From Exiguobacterium antarcticum DSM 14480 (GTDB taxonomy: Bacteria; Bacillota; Bacilli; Exiguobacteriales; Exiguobacteriaceae): DNA of 64,000 nucleotides. The notes under the pieces are model-generated. The model had not been told where the DNA came from, did no database searches, and was given only the letters and a program-made list of their open reading frames with translations. This document shows positions 51,389 to 60,427 of this stretch, one piece after another. Numbering within the stretch: the first letter of the stretch is position 1; each line of letters begins with the position of its first letter. Location of the stretch: contig NZ_JMKS01000003.1 of NCBI RefSeq assembly GCF_000685865.1, positions 1,617,001-1,681,000 on the forward strand. The letters run 5' to 3'. The translations under genes were made by a program, and so were the position numbers.

Positions 51389-52945
51389 TTAGGCTTCTTT
51401 TTTCAAATCATCGGCTACTTTAGAGGCGTCCGGTTCATTGGAAAGATCCATGAACAAGGCAATCACCATCATGGCAACGACGAAGATGAATGGGAAGGCG
51501 GCAAGGACGGCAGCGGCTTGTAAGGCACTGAGCCCCCCTGCATAAAGCAGAACTGCTGCAATCGAAGACTGGATGATGCCCCATGTCAACTTGATCCGCA
51601 GACTCGGCATCAGGCTCCCGCCTGAAGATAACATTCCGAGAACATACGTCGCCGAGTCGGCCGATGTGATGAAGAAGGTCGTAATCAAGAAGACGGCGAT
51701 GATGCTGAGGAAGGTACCGAGACCACCGAATGTCTCAAACAATGCGAACATCCCCGTTTCGACTCCTTTATCGTTCACAGTTGAAATGAGATCAACGTTG
51801 TTGAACAATTCGTTCCAGATCGCCGATCCACCAAAAACAGAGAACCACAATAATCCGAAGACCGTTGGCACTAACATGATGCCAAGGACGAATTCGCGAA
51901 TCGTCCGCCCTTTTGAGACACGGGCGATGAACGTTCCGACGAATGGCGACCAAGAAATCCACCAGGCCCAGTAGAAAATCGTCCAGTCATTAATCCATTG
52001 GCGTTCCCCCGGATTAAATGCCGATGCCCGGAAACTCATGACAGGTAGGTTTTGCAAGTAGGCCCCTGTCGTCTGGACAAAGAGATCCATGATGAAGCTG
52101 AATGGTCCGAGGAACAAGACACTAATCATCAAGAGTGCTGCGAGAACGAGATTCGCATTACTGAGACGGACGATTCCTTTATCAAGACCGGAAGCAGCAC
52201 TCATCATATAGAGGACGGATACGACTAAGATGATGATCAATTGGGTGATGAAGGAGTTCGGGATGCTTCCGACTAGGAAGTGAAGCCCACCGGAAATTTG
52301 TTGGGCACCGAGACCAAGTGACGTCGCAACACCAAATGCGGTCGCGACGATCGCAAGGACTTCAACCGTTCCTTTACCGACGGTTTCATACTTCGGTTTC
52401 ATTAGCGAAGCAACGGTATCACCGATTGTTGCCGGACGCCCTTTACGGAACGTCGAGTAGGCAATGGCAAGGGCGACGATCGCATAGAGTGCCCATGGAT
52501 GCAGACCCCAGTGGAAAAAGGAATAACGCATAGCGAGTGGAGCAGATTCTGTTAGATCGTTTGTCGCGACCGGTGGTGTATGGAAGTGAGTCAGTGGTTC
52601 TGAGACACCCCAGAAGACTAAACCGATTCCCATACCGGCACTGAATAACATTGCGAACCAAGAAATCAGACCGTACTCTGGGCGATCCGTGTCTTTACCG
52701 AGTCGGATTGAACCAAAACGGGAAAAAATTAAGAAGATGGCAATTAATAAAAAAGCACTCATACCAAAAAGATAGAGCCAGCCGAAGCCGTTCGAAACAA
52801 AGTTTTGAGCAATTCCGGTAACATTACCGAGATTTGCGGCACCAATGAGTGATTCAGGCAAGATTCCCCATATGGTAAAGAGTAAGCAGAAAATGACAGA
52901 GATGATAAAGACGTTCGTGACTTTACTTTTTCGTTTATTTTCCAT
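51389..52945 (-). CDS. opuD: Glycine betaine transporter, BCCT family (OpuD)
   Basis: 518 residues from the ATG at 52945 (AAAGGTG 9 bases upstream; the longer frame to 53080 overlaps the promoter). BCCT family, 12 helices: MLFSAGMGIGLVFWGVSEPLTHF with the GMGIG Na/substrate helix, SFFHWGLHPWALYAIVAL, FYWAWWISWSPFVGTFIARVSKGRTIREF with the Trp substrate box, and SADSATYVLGML. Length and residues fit OpuD, which imports glycine betaine with Na+ under osmotic stress. A sigma-B-type promoter 80 bp upstream (GTTTTG-N14-GGGTAA) matches B. subtilis opuD, which is also sigma-B dependent. Confidence 0.94.
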   Translation of the reverse strand: MENKRKSKVTNVFIISVIFCLLFTIWGILPESLIGAANLGNVTGIAQNFVSNGFGWLYLFGMSAFLLIAIFLIFSRFGSIRLGKDTDRPEYGLISWFAMLFSAGMGIGLVFWGVSEPLTHFHTPPVATNDLTESAPLAMRYSFFHWGLHPWALYAIVALAIAYSTFRKGRPATIGDTVASLMKPKYETVGKGTVEVLAIVATAFGVATSLGLGAQQISGGLHFLVGSIPNSFITQLIIILVVSVLYMMSAASGLDKGIVRLSNANLVLAALLMISVLFLGPFSFIMDLFVQTTGAYLQNLPVMSFRASAFNPGERQWINDWTIFYWAWWISWSPFVGTFIARVSKGRTIREFVLGIMLVPTVFGLLWFSVFGGSAIWNELFNNVDLISTVNDKGVETGMFALFETFGGLGTFLSIIAVFLITTFFITSADSATYVLGMLSSGGSLMPSLRIKLTWGIIQSSIAAVLLYAGGLSALQAAAVLAAFPFIFVVAMMVIALFMDLSNEPDASKVADDLKKEA

Positions 52946-53023
52946 TGTGATCAACACCTTTTTTCGAATTTTACATGTGAGTTTTGTAGCTCGTTTAGAC
53001 AACGACTTTAATATTACCCGCGT

Positions 53024-53049
53024 TATTTGAAACCAAAACCTTATCACGC
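53024..53049 (-). promoter_or_regulatory. Candidate sigma-B promoter of opuD
   Basis: On the minus strand GTTTTG (53044-53049), 14 bp, GGGTAA (53024-53029); one -35 mismatch from GTTTWW-N13-15-GGGWAW. The remaining sequence to 53300 holds nothing recognised. Confidence 0.65.
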
Positions 53050-53379
53050 AAGTTCTAACCGTAACAAACATTGGTGACAACTGGCAAATGCAAATGGGTA
53101 ATGACAGAAAGTAGAAACAGTGGGAATCGTAATGGTCGATAGGGAAAAAAGTCTTGTGGCAAGCGTGTTCGACGACGGTGTAAGAGTGAGGAAAATTAGT
53201 TGGATTATTTATTATTTCCCGGTTCTGCTTTTTTGTAACGTATATCGACGGAGCAAAAAAACAGACGAGGTAAAATTGATTTGATATTGTAACAAGTAGT
53301 CATCTTGAACTACCTCCACCTACGCTTCACTTAGAGGTGAAGGATTCCTGAGTTATCCGACCTAACGGTCGAAACCTGA

Positions 53380-54554
53380 TCAGGCTAACCCCGTTGTCCC
53401 GACGGTTGAAGAAGCTAAGATACGTTCGGCTTCTTGTTTAAGATTCAGTCCTGCGTTCACATCCCGGTCGTGATGGATCCCGCAACTCGGGCATGTCCAT
53501 TCACGCAAGCTGAGATGTTTCACATCCTTGTGTTGATGTCCGCAACTCGAGCACAATTGGCTCGAAGCGAAGGTCTTGCCGACCTTCACGACGGTCTTCC
53601 CGTACCAGTCCGCCTTGTACTCCAACATGCGGAAGAACTCCGACCAGCTGACGTCAGAGATGGCCTTACTCAACTTGCGGTTCTTCTGCATGTTCTTCAC
53701 CTGTAAGGTCTCGATCCCGATGACGTCGTGGTTTTTGACGATCTCGGTCGATACCTTGTGCAGGAAGTCAGTGCGCTTGTTGGCGATCTTCTCGTGGATA
53801 CGGGCAACCTTCCGCTTTTGCTTCTGATAGTTCTTAGACTCGGAAAGCCTCACTTTCTTGTTCAAAGCGATGTGTTGACGGCGGGAGAGCTTGCGCTGTT
53901 CGCGCACCAGTTTCTTCTCAAGCGAACGGAAGTAACGGTCGTTCTTGTATACCGTGCCGTCCGACAGGATGGCAAAGTTCTTGAGTCCGACGTCGACGCC
54001 GACAGATAAACCGGTCTTCGGCAGTTCGTTGATCTCCTGCTCGACGAGCAGGGAGACGAAATATTTGCCTGAAGCGTTACGTCGGATCGTGGCGTTCAAG
54101 ATACGGCCTGTGACCTGTCTCGAGTGGGCGAAACGAATCCATTTCAGCTTCGGAAGTTTGAGCTTGTTGCATCCAATCGAGACTTCAGGAAGCTGGTTTT
54201 GCCTTGGACGTTGGTCTTGTACGACTGGACGGGATGGCGCTTGGACTTGAAACGAGGGCGTTCGTTCTGCTTCTTGAAGAAGCGGTCAAACGCATCAGCA
54301 AGATGTTTGACGCTGATCTGAACAGATGTGCTATCGACTTCCTTCAACCAGTCGAACTCCTGCTTCAACAAAGGAATTTCTTTGGAACAAGAACCGTAGG
54401 ACAGTCCTTTTCCAGTGGTCTTGTACGTTTCATCCCACTTCGCCAAGAAGTGGTTGAAGATGAAGCGCGAACACCCGATCGTCTTCGCGATCAGGATTTC
54501 CTGCTCTTTGGTGGGGTAGATTCTGAATTTGTAGGCCTTGTGCTTCAACACCAT
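53380..54554 (-). pseudogene. tnpB: tnpB, RNA-guided nuclease/transposon protein, interrupted by a frameshift
   Basis: Two overlapping-phase minus-strand frames together give a TnpB of about 390 residues. 5' part (54554-54144): [47 protein letters not shown]. 3' part (to 53380): [29 protein letters not shown] (RuvC Asp), [14 protein letters not shown] (Glu), CSSCGH...CPSCG zinc finger and [10 protein letters not shown] (last Asp). The phase change lies at about 54181-54191, where TTCCTGAAGTC would give continuous TFPEVS-like reading if one C were added. Catalytic residues are intact in both parts, so the inactivation is recent or a sequencing error. Confidence 0.88.
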
Positions 54555-54607
54555 TTTTCACCTCCTTCAAAGGGAATATACCCGAAAGGCAGGCTGGCGA
54601 TCCATCT

Positions 54608-54634
54608 CCCACTTTCACTTCGTTTAGAAGTGGG
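54608..54634. repeat. Left-end hairpin of the tnpB element
   Basis: CCCACTT-13-AAGTGGG subterminal hairpin typical of IS200/IS605 ends. Confidence 0.7.
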
Positions 54635-54676
54635 CGTATTCTCGCCTAATTTTGATAAAATCAGGAGGAATGCAAC

Positions 54677-55351
54677 ATGAATCATGACCAAACAAAACAA
54701 CAGATAATCGACGCTTTTCAGTTCCGACATGCGACCAAGTCATTTGATCCTGCCCAAAAGATAACTGCAGAAGATTTTTCGTTTATCTTGGAGACGGCAC
54801 GCCTTTCCCCAAGCTCATTTGGCTACGAGCCGTGGAATTTACTTGTCATTCAAAATGAAGCGATCCGAAATGAAATCCAAAACGTCACCTGGGGCGCACA
54901 AGGACAGTTACCGACCGCGAGCCATTATGTCGTTTTTCTGGCTCGGACAGGACGACAGATGCAACCAGACGGGGCGCACGTGACGCATATGATGGACGTG
55001 CTTGGTTTGTCAGATGAAGCAAAAGCGGGTCGTACGAAGCGATACGGATTGTTCTTGAAAGAAGATTTTAAAATCGGAGATCATGAGAAGGCGATGGAAG
55101 ACTGGTCGGCGAAACAAGCGTATATCGCGCTTGGCAACATGATGTCCGCAGCAGCCCAAATCGGTATTGATTCTTGTCCAATCGAAGGATTTGACCAACA
55201 GGCGGTTGAACAACTTTTGGCACGACACGATTTGCTCGATCGGTCTGTTTTCACGGTCCCGGTCATGGTCGCGTTCGGTTACCGGGCAGACGAACCAAAA
55301 CGTGCGAAACAACGTCGTTGTCTGGACGAAATCGTCACGTTCGTCGACTAA
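54677..55351 (+). CDS. NAD(P)H-dependent nitroreductase (NfsB/YfkO-like)
   Basis: 224 residues; AGGAGG 8 bases before ATG. Nitroreductase fold, longer NfsB-type branch: FRHATKSFDPAQKITAEDFS, LETARLSPSSFGYEPWNLLVIQ (FMN/substrate site), SAKQAYIALGNMMSAAAQIG and CPIEGFD. The family reduces quinones, flavins and nitroaromatics with FMN. Its upstream region now contains the tnpB element's left end (hairpin at 54608-54634), only ~40 bp before the start, so its native promoter may have been displaced or altered. Confidence 0.92.
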   Translation: MNHDQTKQQIIDAFQFRHATKSFDPAQKITAEDFSFILETARLSPSSFGYEPWNLLVIQNEAIRNEIQNVTWGAQGQLPTASHYVVFLARTGRQMQPDGAHVTHMMDVLGLSDEAKAGRTKRYGLFLKEDFKIGDHEKAMEDWSAKQAYIALGNMMSAAAQIGIDSCPIEGFDQQAVEQLLARHDLLDRSVFTVPVMVAFGYRADEPKRAKQRRCLDEIVTFVD

Positions 55352-55494
55352 AAAAACAGGTATGATTTTTCGAATTATATAGAAGTTTCTTTCAAAGTTC
55401 GGTATACTCGCATTTGTATGATTAAGAAGCGCCGTAAACGCCACTCGCATACGAACAACTTTTGTCTTGATGAAAGAAAGGGGTTCTATCGCAA

Positions 55495-56334
55495 ATGGAA
55501 CAAAAATTAAAGTTATGGTTCACGGAACACCAAACGGAAGATTACGGTATCACATTCCGTGTCAACCACGTTTATGAGAGCGAACAAACGGAGTTTCAAC
55601 GTCTGGAAATGGTTGAAACGGACGAGTTCGGTACGATGTTGTTACTTGACGGAATGGTCATGACAACAGATCGCGATGAGTTTGTGTATCACGAAATGGT
55701 CGCACACGTTCCACTCTTTACACACCCGAACCCAAAATCGGTTCTCGTCGTGGGTGGAGGAGACGGTGGCGTCATCCGTGAAGTCTTAAAACACCCATCA
55801 GTCGAAAAGGCAGTTCTTGTCGAAATCGACGGAAAAGTCATCGAGTACTCGAAAAAATATCTACCAAACATCGCAGGCGGTCTTGATGACGCACGTGTTG
55901 AAGTCATCGTGGGAGACGGATTCATGCATATCGCAGAAGCTGTCAATGAATATGATGTCATCATGGTTGATTCAACAGAACCGGTTGGTCCAGCCGTCAA
56001 CCTGTTTACAAAAGGATTCTATTCCGGCATCTCAAAAGCCTTAAAAGAAGATGGCATCTTCGTCGCACAATCCGACAATCCATGGTTCACACCGGACTTG
56101 ATTCGTGATGTGCAACGTGACGTCAAAGAAATCTTCCCGATCACAAAACTCTACATCGCCAACGTTCCGACTTACCCGAGCGGTCTATGGACATTTACGA
56201 TTGGATCGAAAAAACATGATCCACTCGCTGTCGCACCAGAGCGTTTCCACGAGATCGAAACGAAATACTATACACCGGAACTTCATACAGCAGCATTCGC
56301 GCTACCGAAGTTCGTCAAGGATTTAACGATTTAA
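55495..56334 (+). CDS. speE: Polyamine aminopropyltransferase (spermidine synthase)
   Basis: 279 residues. SpeE transfers aminopropyl from decarboxylated SAM to putrescine. Evidence: [48 protein letters not shown] (GGGDG dcSAM loop), [38 protein letters not shown] (DSxxPxG catalytic region) and [15 protein letters not shown]. Size typical of Bacillus SpeE. AAAGGGG lies upstream. speB follows 60 bp later, the Bacillus arrangement. Confidence 0.97.
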   Translation: MEQKLKLWFTEHQTEDYGITFRVNHVYESEQTEFQRLEMVETDEFGTMLLLDGMVMTTDRDEFVYHEMVAHVPLFTHPNPKSVLVVGGGDGGVIREVLKHPSVEKAVLVEIDGKVIEYSKKYLPNIAGGLDDARVEVIVGDGFMHIAEAVNEYDVIMVDSTEPVGPAVNLFTKGFYSGISKALKEDGIFVAQSDNPWFTPDLIRDVQRDVKEIFPITKLYIANVPTYPSGLWTFTIGSKKHDPLAVAPERFHEIETKYYTPELHTAAFALPKFVKDLTI

Positions 56335-56342
56335 TTGCACGT

Positions 56343-56377
56343 CAGGAGTGTTCCGTTTTTAGGGGCACTCCTTTCTA
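56343..56377 (+). terminator. Hairpin between speE and speB
   Basis: AGGAGTG...CACTCCT with TTTCT tail; may attenuate rather than end transcription. Confidence 0.45.
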
Positions 56378-56394
56378 TGACTGGAGGAATAATA

Positions 56395-57267
56395 ATGCGT
56401 TTTGATGAAGCTTATTCAGGTAAAGTATTTATCGCGAGCCAACCGACTCACGAAGATGCAAAATCTGTACTATATGGTATGCCGATGGACTGGACGGTCA
56501 GCTTCCGTCCCGGTTCACGATTTGGTCCGGCTCGGATCCGTGAAGTCTCACTCGGTCTTGAAGAATACAGTCCGTATCTTGACGGCGATATTGCCGATGC
56601 GAAACTGTTTGACGCAGGCGACATCCCGCTTCCGTTCGGAAATGCGCAAAAGTCACTCGATATGATCGAAGAGTATGTCGATTCGTTGTTGACGGCAGGG
56701 AAGTTCCCGCTTGGCATGGGTGGCGAACACCTCGTCACGTGGCCGGTCGTCAAGGCGTTTGATAAACATTATGATGACTTTGTCGTCCTGCACTTTGATG
56801 CGCATACGGATTTACGTGATTCCTATGAAGGCGAACCGTTGTCGCACTCGACGCCGCTTAAGAAAATCGCGAACTTGATTGGACCGGAAAACTGCTATTC
56901 GTTCGGCATTCGTTCAGGAATGAAAGAAGAGTTCGACTGGGCGAAGACGTCAGGATACAATCTATTTAAGTACGAAATCGTTGAACCGTTAAAAGCGGTC
57001 TTACCGAAACTGGCTGGTAAAAAAGTCTACGTGACGATCGATATCGATGTCCTTGATCCGTCAGCTGCACCGGGAACCGGTACGCAGGAAATTGGCGGCG
57101 TGACGACAAAAGAACTACTCGAAGTCGTCCATATGATTGCCCGTGCGGATGTCGACGTCATCGGAGCCGATCTCGTTGAGGTCTGTCCGGCGTATGACCA
57201 GTCTGACATGACAGCGATTGCCGCAGCAAAAGTGTTACGTGAGATGATGATTGGATTCGTCAAATAA
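56395..57267 (+). CDS. speB: Agmatinase
   Basis: 290 residues from the ATG at 56395 (GGAGG upstream; the longer frame starts in the intercistronic hairpin). Ureohydrolase with the dinuclear Mn site: GGEHLVTWPVV, HFDAHTDLRDSYEG (DAHxD), GIRSGM and VTIDIDVLDPSAAPGTGT (DxDxxDP). It forms putrescine and urea from agmatine, which feeds SpeE. Length and motifs match SpeB rather than arginase or guanidinobutyrase, though the latter cannot be excluded. In operon with speE. Confidence 0.95.
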   Translation: MRFDEAYSGKVFIASQPTHEDAKSVLYGMPMDWTVSFRPGSRFGPARIREVSLGLEEYSPYLDGDIADAKLFDAGDIPLPFGNAQKSLDMIEEYVDSLLTAGKFPLGMGGEHLVTWPVVKAFDKHYDDFVVLHFDAHTDLRDSYEGEPLSHSTPLKKIANLIGPENCYSFGIRSGMKEEFDWAKTSGYNLFKYEIVEPLKAVLPKLAGKKVYVTIDIDVLDPSAAPGTGTQEIGGVTTKELLEVVHMIARADVDVIGADLVEVCPAYDQSDMTAIAAAKVLREMMIGFVK

Positions 57268-57281
57268 TATAATCAAGCCAG

Positions 57282-57315
57282 GATCAGTTTTCTATTTGGA
57301 AACTGGTCTTTTTTT
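57282..57315 (+). terminator. speEB terminator
   Basis: GATCAGTTT / AAACTGGTC hairpin followed by a T-run. Confidence 0.8.
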
Positions 57316-57379
57316 GTAGATGATATCTCAACTTTCGTTAGCACATTAGAGCGTTTACACAAATGGATTTTTCCTTTAA

Positions 57380-57404
57380 GTTTAAGATGTCACCACAAGG
57401 GAAA
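57380..57404 (+). promoter_or_regulatory. Candidate sigma-B promoter of the DUF4397-sortase operon
   Basis: GTTTAA (57380-57385), 13 bp, GGGAAA (57399-57404): full match to GTTTWW-N13-15-GGGWAW, 71 bp before the ATG. A cre-like TTAGAGCGTTTACA with two mismatches lies at 57346-57359. Confidence 0.65.
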
Positions 57405-57474
57405 GGTTCTTAATGTAAAGTAAATTGTTGGTTTGAGAGCGAAATACATCATGACATGAGAGGTGGAAAAAAAG

Positions 57475-58269
57475 ATGAAGAAATTCTTATCTTTCGTTAC
57501 AGCTGCTCTGCTATTCGCACTATTTGTGCTCCCAGTAGGCGCGGCGGACGACGCAATGGTTCGTGTGATTCACGCTTCACCTGATGCTCCAGCAGTGGAC
57601 ATCGCCGTCGATGGCAAAAAAGCAGTCTCAGGAGCAGAATTTAAAGATGTCACAGATTATCTGACTCTCCCAGCCGGAGAACATAAAGTAGAAGTCTTCG
57701 CAGCCGGTACAACAAAAGATCCTGTACTTTCTCAAACACTCAACATCGAAGCTGGAAAATTCTATTCTGTAGCCGCAATCGGTAAATTGGCAGACATCAA
57801 ACTGGCTGTCATGGAAGATAACGGCAAAGGCGAAGATGGAAAATCAATGATCCGTGTCGCTCACTTTGCACCGGATGCACCAGCCGTTGATGTCGCACCA
57901 AAAGGTGGAGATCCACTCTTTAGCGACCTCGAGTTCTCGAAAGTCTCTGACTACGGTACACTCGATGCCGGTACGTACGATCTTGAAGTACGACCAGCCG
58001 GTGCAACGGATGTCGTCAAAGCACTTGATGGAATTAAACTCGATAGTGGCAAAAACTATACAGCACTCGCAATTGGTCTACTTGAAGGCGAACCAGCCTT
58101 TGACGTGCTCTTGATTCCAGATGGCGGTGAAATGGCAGCCATGCCAGACACAGGTCTTGGTGGAACAACTGAAAATTCTTCGATGGCAACAACTTGGGCG
58201 CTCGTAGCACTTGCCGGAGCAGCACTTGTTGGGACAGCCTATGTCGTCCGTCGTAAAGAAAACGCGTAA
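57475..58269 (+). CDS. DUF4397 cell-surface protein with sortase-type C-terminal signal
   Basis: 264 residues from the ATG at 57475, 8 bases after AGAGGTGG. An N-terminal signal peptide (KKFLSFVTAALLFALFVLPVGAA) precedes two DUF4397 repeats, MVRVIHASPDAPAVDIAVDG and MIRVAHFAPDAPAVDVAPKG, each about 90 residues. The C-terminus is a sorting signal: AAMPDTGLGG (xPxTG form with Met first), a hydrophobic helix (TTWALVALAGAALVGTAYVV) and RRKENA. The next gene is a sortase overlapping by 29 bases, so this is its probable substrate, exposed on the wall. DUF4397 has no assigned function. A sigma-B-type promoter lies upstream. Confidence 0.9.
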   Translation: MKKFLSFVTAALLFALFVLPVGAADDAMVRVIHASPDAPAVDIAVDGKKAVSGAEFKDVTDYLTLPAGEHKVEVFAAGTTKDPVLSQTLNIEAGKFYSVAAIGKLADIKLAVMEDNGKGEDGKSMIRVAHFAPDAPAVDVAPKGGDPLFSDLEFSKVSDYGTLDAGTYDLEVRPAGATDVVKALDGIKLDSGKNYTALAIGLLEGEPAFDVLLIPDGGEMAAMPDTGLGGTTENSSMATTWALVALAGAALVGTAYVVRRKENA

Positions 58270-58855
58270 TCTCCTTGTATTCATTACGGTGATGCTCGCG
58301 GGGTGTGGAGGAGCAGAGAAACCTGCTCCATCTGTACCACGTTCCGAGGCACCAGCACCACCTGTCGTCGAGGCACCGCCGCCAAAGTTAAAGTCGGAAC
58401 CGAAACAGGTGGAAGCATTCGTGCCCGCCCGCTTAAGTATTCCAACCATCGATGTTGAAGCCAATGTAGAGGTCGTAGGGAAGGATACGAAAGGGCGGAT
58501 GGATGTCCCGAAACAGACTGATCAAGTCGGTTGGTATCAGTACGGCGCAAAAGCCAATCAGACCGGAAATGTCATTTTGGCTGGACATCTCGATGACACC
58601 GACGGTCCAGCTGTATTTTATGACTTAACAAAGGTGAAACGAGGACAAAAAATTGAATTGATTTCAAAAACAGGGGAACAGGTTTCATACGTGGTGACAA
58701 ACGTCAAGTCGTATCCCGTGGATCAAGCACCCGTCGGATCGATTTTTGGTGCGACGCTTGCACAACGTTTAACGTTAATTACGTGTATCGGTACGTTCAC
58801 ACAATCAAAAGGATACGATGAACGATTGGTCGTGACGGCTGAACAGGAAAAATAA
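58241..58855 (+). CDS. Class F sortase with lipoprotein signal
   Basis: 204 residues from the ATG at 58241, which lies inside the DUF4397 gene (29-base overlap). The N-terminus is basic then hydrophobic (RNLLVFITVMLAGC) with lipobox LAGC (Cys22), followed by a 35-residue Pro/Ala/Glu linker (APSVPRSEAPAPPVVEAPPP). The sortase domain has ARLSIPTIDVEANVEVVG, GNVILAGHLDDTDGPAVFYD (catalytic His), QRLTLITCIGTF (catalytic Cys) and YDERLVVTAE (Arg). The class assignment is by recalled pattern. Sortases are usually held by a TM helix, so lipid anchoring would be unusual. It should cleave MPDTG-type signals. Confidence 0.88.
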   Translation: MSSVVKKTRNLLVFITVMLAGCGGAEKPAPSVPRSEAPAPPVVEAPPPKLKSEPKQVEAFVPARLSIPTIDVEANVEVVGKDTKGRMDVPKQTDQVGWYQYGAKANQTGNVILAGHLDDTDGPAVFYDLTKVKRGQKIELISKTGEQVSYVVTNVKSYPVDQAPVGSIFGATLAQRLTLITCIGTFTQSKGYDERLVVTAEQEK

Positions 58856-58857
58856 AA

Positions 58858-58890
58858 AAATGGACCGATCCACTGCGGATCGGTCCATTT
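58858..58890. terminator. Bidirectional terminator after the sortase
   Basis: AAATGGACCGATCC / GGATCGGTCCATTT between convergent genes. Confidence 0.9.
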
Positions 58891-58913
58891 GCTGTTTACG
58901 ATGTAGAGAGACG

Positions 58914-60221
58914 TTAAGCGTTTAGTTCAGAAGCTGCGACGAGGTCTGTCGTCAAGGCAGAGAGTCCTTGTGTCGTTTGACTGATGCCCTGAATCGTTTG
59001 GACGATTTGGCTCAGATCATTTTTATTGCGACCGAACATATCCAAGTAGTTTTCCATCTCTTGTTTAACGGTATGGATGCCGCTTTTCACTTGTTGTAAT
59101 TCATTTCGAGATGCTGAGTTGGAACGGGTGATATCTTCCATCTGGGAGACGAGTTCGTTAATATTACCGTTATTTTTTTGAATCAAGGTATTGATGCTGC
59201 TGCTGAGTAATTTAGCGTTTTCTGCTAAGTTACGGACTTCGATCGCAACGACGGAGAAGCCTTTACCATGTTCACCTGCACGAGCGGCCTCGATGGAAGC
59301 ATTCAAAGCAAGCAGGTTGGTCTGGTTGGCAATGTCTTCGATTCCTTGTGTCATCTTGACGATTTCGTCAGACGTTGTTTTCAACTGTTGGATGCTTGTT
59401 AACGACGTACTGACTTGTTCTGTCGCTTGGACAAATTGTTGCTCCATTTTATCCATCTGCGTTTCGTTTTCTGATGTCAAGCCGACGAGATTACGACTTG
59501 TTTTTTCGGTTTGATTCGTCTCAGACAAGATTTGTGTGGCTCGGCGACTTGTTTCTAAGATCGCACCTTCCGTCTGTTCAACTGTACTTGCGACTTCCTG
59601 GCTGACCCGGACGACGTCCTGTAACAAACGGCTCCGTGAGTCATTGGCGGCACTGACTTCATGTAAACGAGCATCGACATATTGACTCGTCACGATTTGG
59701 GCATCGAGATTCATCGCATGATTCAATGCTAAAATCGCATTCGCCAATTGGGCCGGTTCGTGTTGGAAATGTTCGACGATTTTCGGGATCAGTAATGTAT
59801 TAAAAGCAGCGTAAGAAGCGATGAACCACGTGACAGGGACGAACGTCCGGTTGTGGGTTTTCCCCATCCGTGTCCGCATCGCGAGGAACTTGTCATCCAT
59901 GTTTCCAGTCAATAAACTTCCGAAATAGTCAGCAAACACTTTTTTCAGACGTTCCCGTGTCGAAGAATTTTGAGCGATTTGGACCATTTCCGGATGAAGG
60001 AGTAAATGATCGAGTACTTGCTCGAGTACTTCGTCTAACACACTGTTGACGACAGGTGCCATCGCCTTTAAGGTTTGTAAATGTTCTTCCGTGTAGCCCA
60101 TGTATTCCAGGCGTCCTGTTAAGCTTGGATCACTTGTTTTCGTAATCAGTCGTTTGTCTGGAAATCCGATGGTCGCCTGATAGGTCGACGTCGATGATTT
60201 AGTTTTAAATGGATTGCGCAC
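58914..60221 (-). CDS. hemAT: Globin-coupled chemoreceptor (HemAT-like)
   Basis: 435 residues, soluble. The N-terminal protoglobin domain (about 1-185) has [30 protein letters not shown] with the proximal haem His region (GKTHNR) and [11 protein letters not shown]. The C-terminal MCP domain has the tip [20 protein letters not shown] and [20 protein letters not shown]. There is no membrane helix. It resembles B. subtilis HemAT, an oxygen sensor for aerotaxis. The expected ligand is O2. A sigma-D-type -10 GCCGATAA lies upstream (60270-60277). Confidence 0.94.
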   Translation of the reverse strand: MRNPFKTKSSTSTYQATIGFPDKRLITKTSDPSLTGRLEYMGYTEEHLQTLKAMAPVVNSVLDEVLEQVLDHLLLHPEMVQIAQNSSTRERLKKVFADYFGSLLTGNMDDKFLAMRTRMGKTHNRTFVPVTWFIASYAAFNTLLIPKIVEHFQHEPAQLANAILALNHAMNLDAQIVTSQYVDARLHEVSAANDSRSRLLQDVVRVSQEVASTVEQTEGAILETSRRATQILSETNQTEKTSRNLVGLTSENETQMDKMEQQFVQATEQVSTSLTSIQQLKTTSDEIVKMTQGIEDIANQTNLLALNASIEAARAGEHGKGFSVVAIEVRNLAENAKLLSSSINTLIQKNNGNINELVSQMEDITRSNSASRNELQQVKSGIHTVKQEMENYLDMFGRNKNDLSQIVQTIQGISQTTQGLSALTTDLVAASELNA

Positions 60222-60269
60222 GATATGCCCCCGATTTTCTTGGAATTAAGATTTTTAGTGTCTTGTTAG

Positions 60270-60277
60270 TTATCGGC
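60270..60277 (-). promoter_or_regulatory. Sigma-D-type -10 of the globin chemoreceptor gene
   Basis: GCCGATAA on the minus strand, 49 bp before the ATG. The -35 is poor. The other chemoreceptor in the window (29818) has the same -10. Confidence 0.5.
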
Positions 60278-60346
60278 TGTTTCTAGAAATCTAATAATCA
60301 TTTTCTGAAAAATTTGCTCCTACTTAACAAAATATTGACCTGAAAT

Positions 60347-60375
60347 GAAAAAACTCATGGTCTGTGACCATGAGT
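60347..60375 (-). terminator. Terminator of the 74-residue gene
   Basis: ACTCATGG-tctgtga-CCATGAGT, followed by TTTTTT on the minus strand. Confidence 0.85.
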
Positions 60376-60427
60376 GGAATCTCCACTTCGAAAGCGAAGG
60401 GTACACGTTATATATGTTATCCATCAT

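Larger units (their letters stand above)
53305..54645 (-). mobile_element. IS200/IS605-family element with frameshifted tnpB, no tnpA
   Basis: A tnpB pseudogene flanked by end hairpins. Left end on the minus strand: CCCACTT (54628-54634 side) with AAGTGGG, hairpin 54608-54634. Right end: CTTCAC/GTGAAG hairpin 53325-53342, ending GTTCAA at 53305-53310. Sequence beyond (minus strand from 53304: GATGACTACTTGTTACAATA) would be the guide part of an omega-RNA. No Y1 transposase gene is present. Boundaries are approximate. It lies between opuD and a nitroreductase gene. Confidence 0.8.

Noticed and set aside
55418-55510. 30-codon basic peptide (MIKKRRKRHSHTNNF...) overlapping the speE start
   Set aside because: No Shine-Dalgarno, starts almost at the predicted transcription start; could only be leaderless, too little support.
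57346-57359. cre site before the DUF4397 gene (TTAGAGCGTTTACA)
   Set aside because: Two mismatches in the conserved half and upstream of the likely promoter; mentioned only as a weak possibility.
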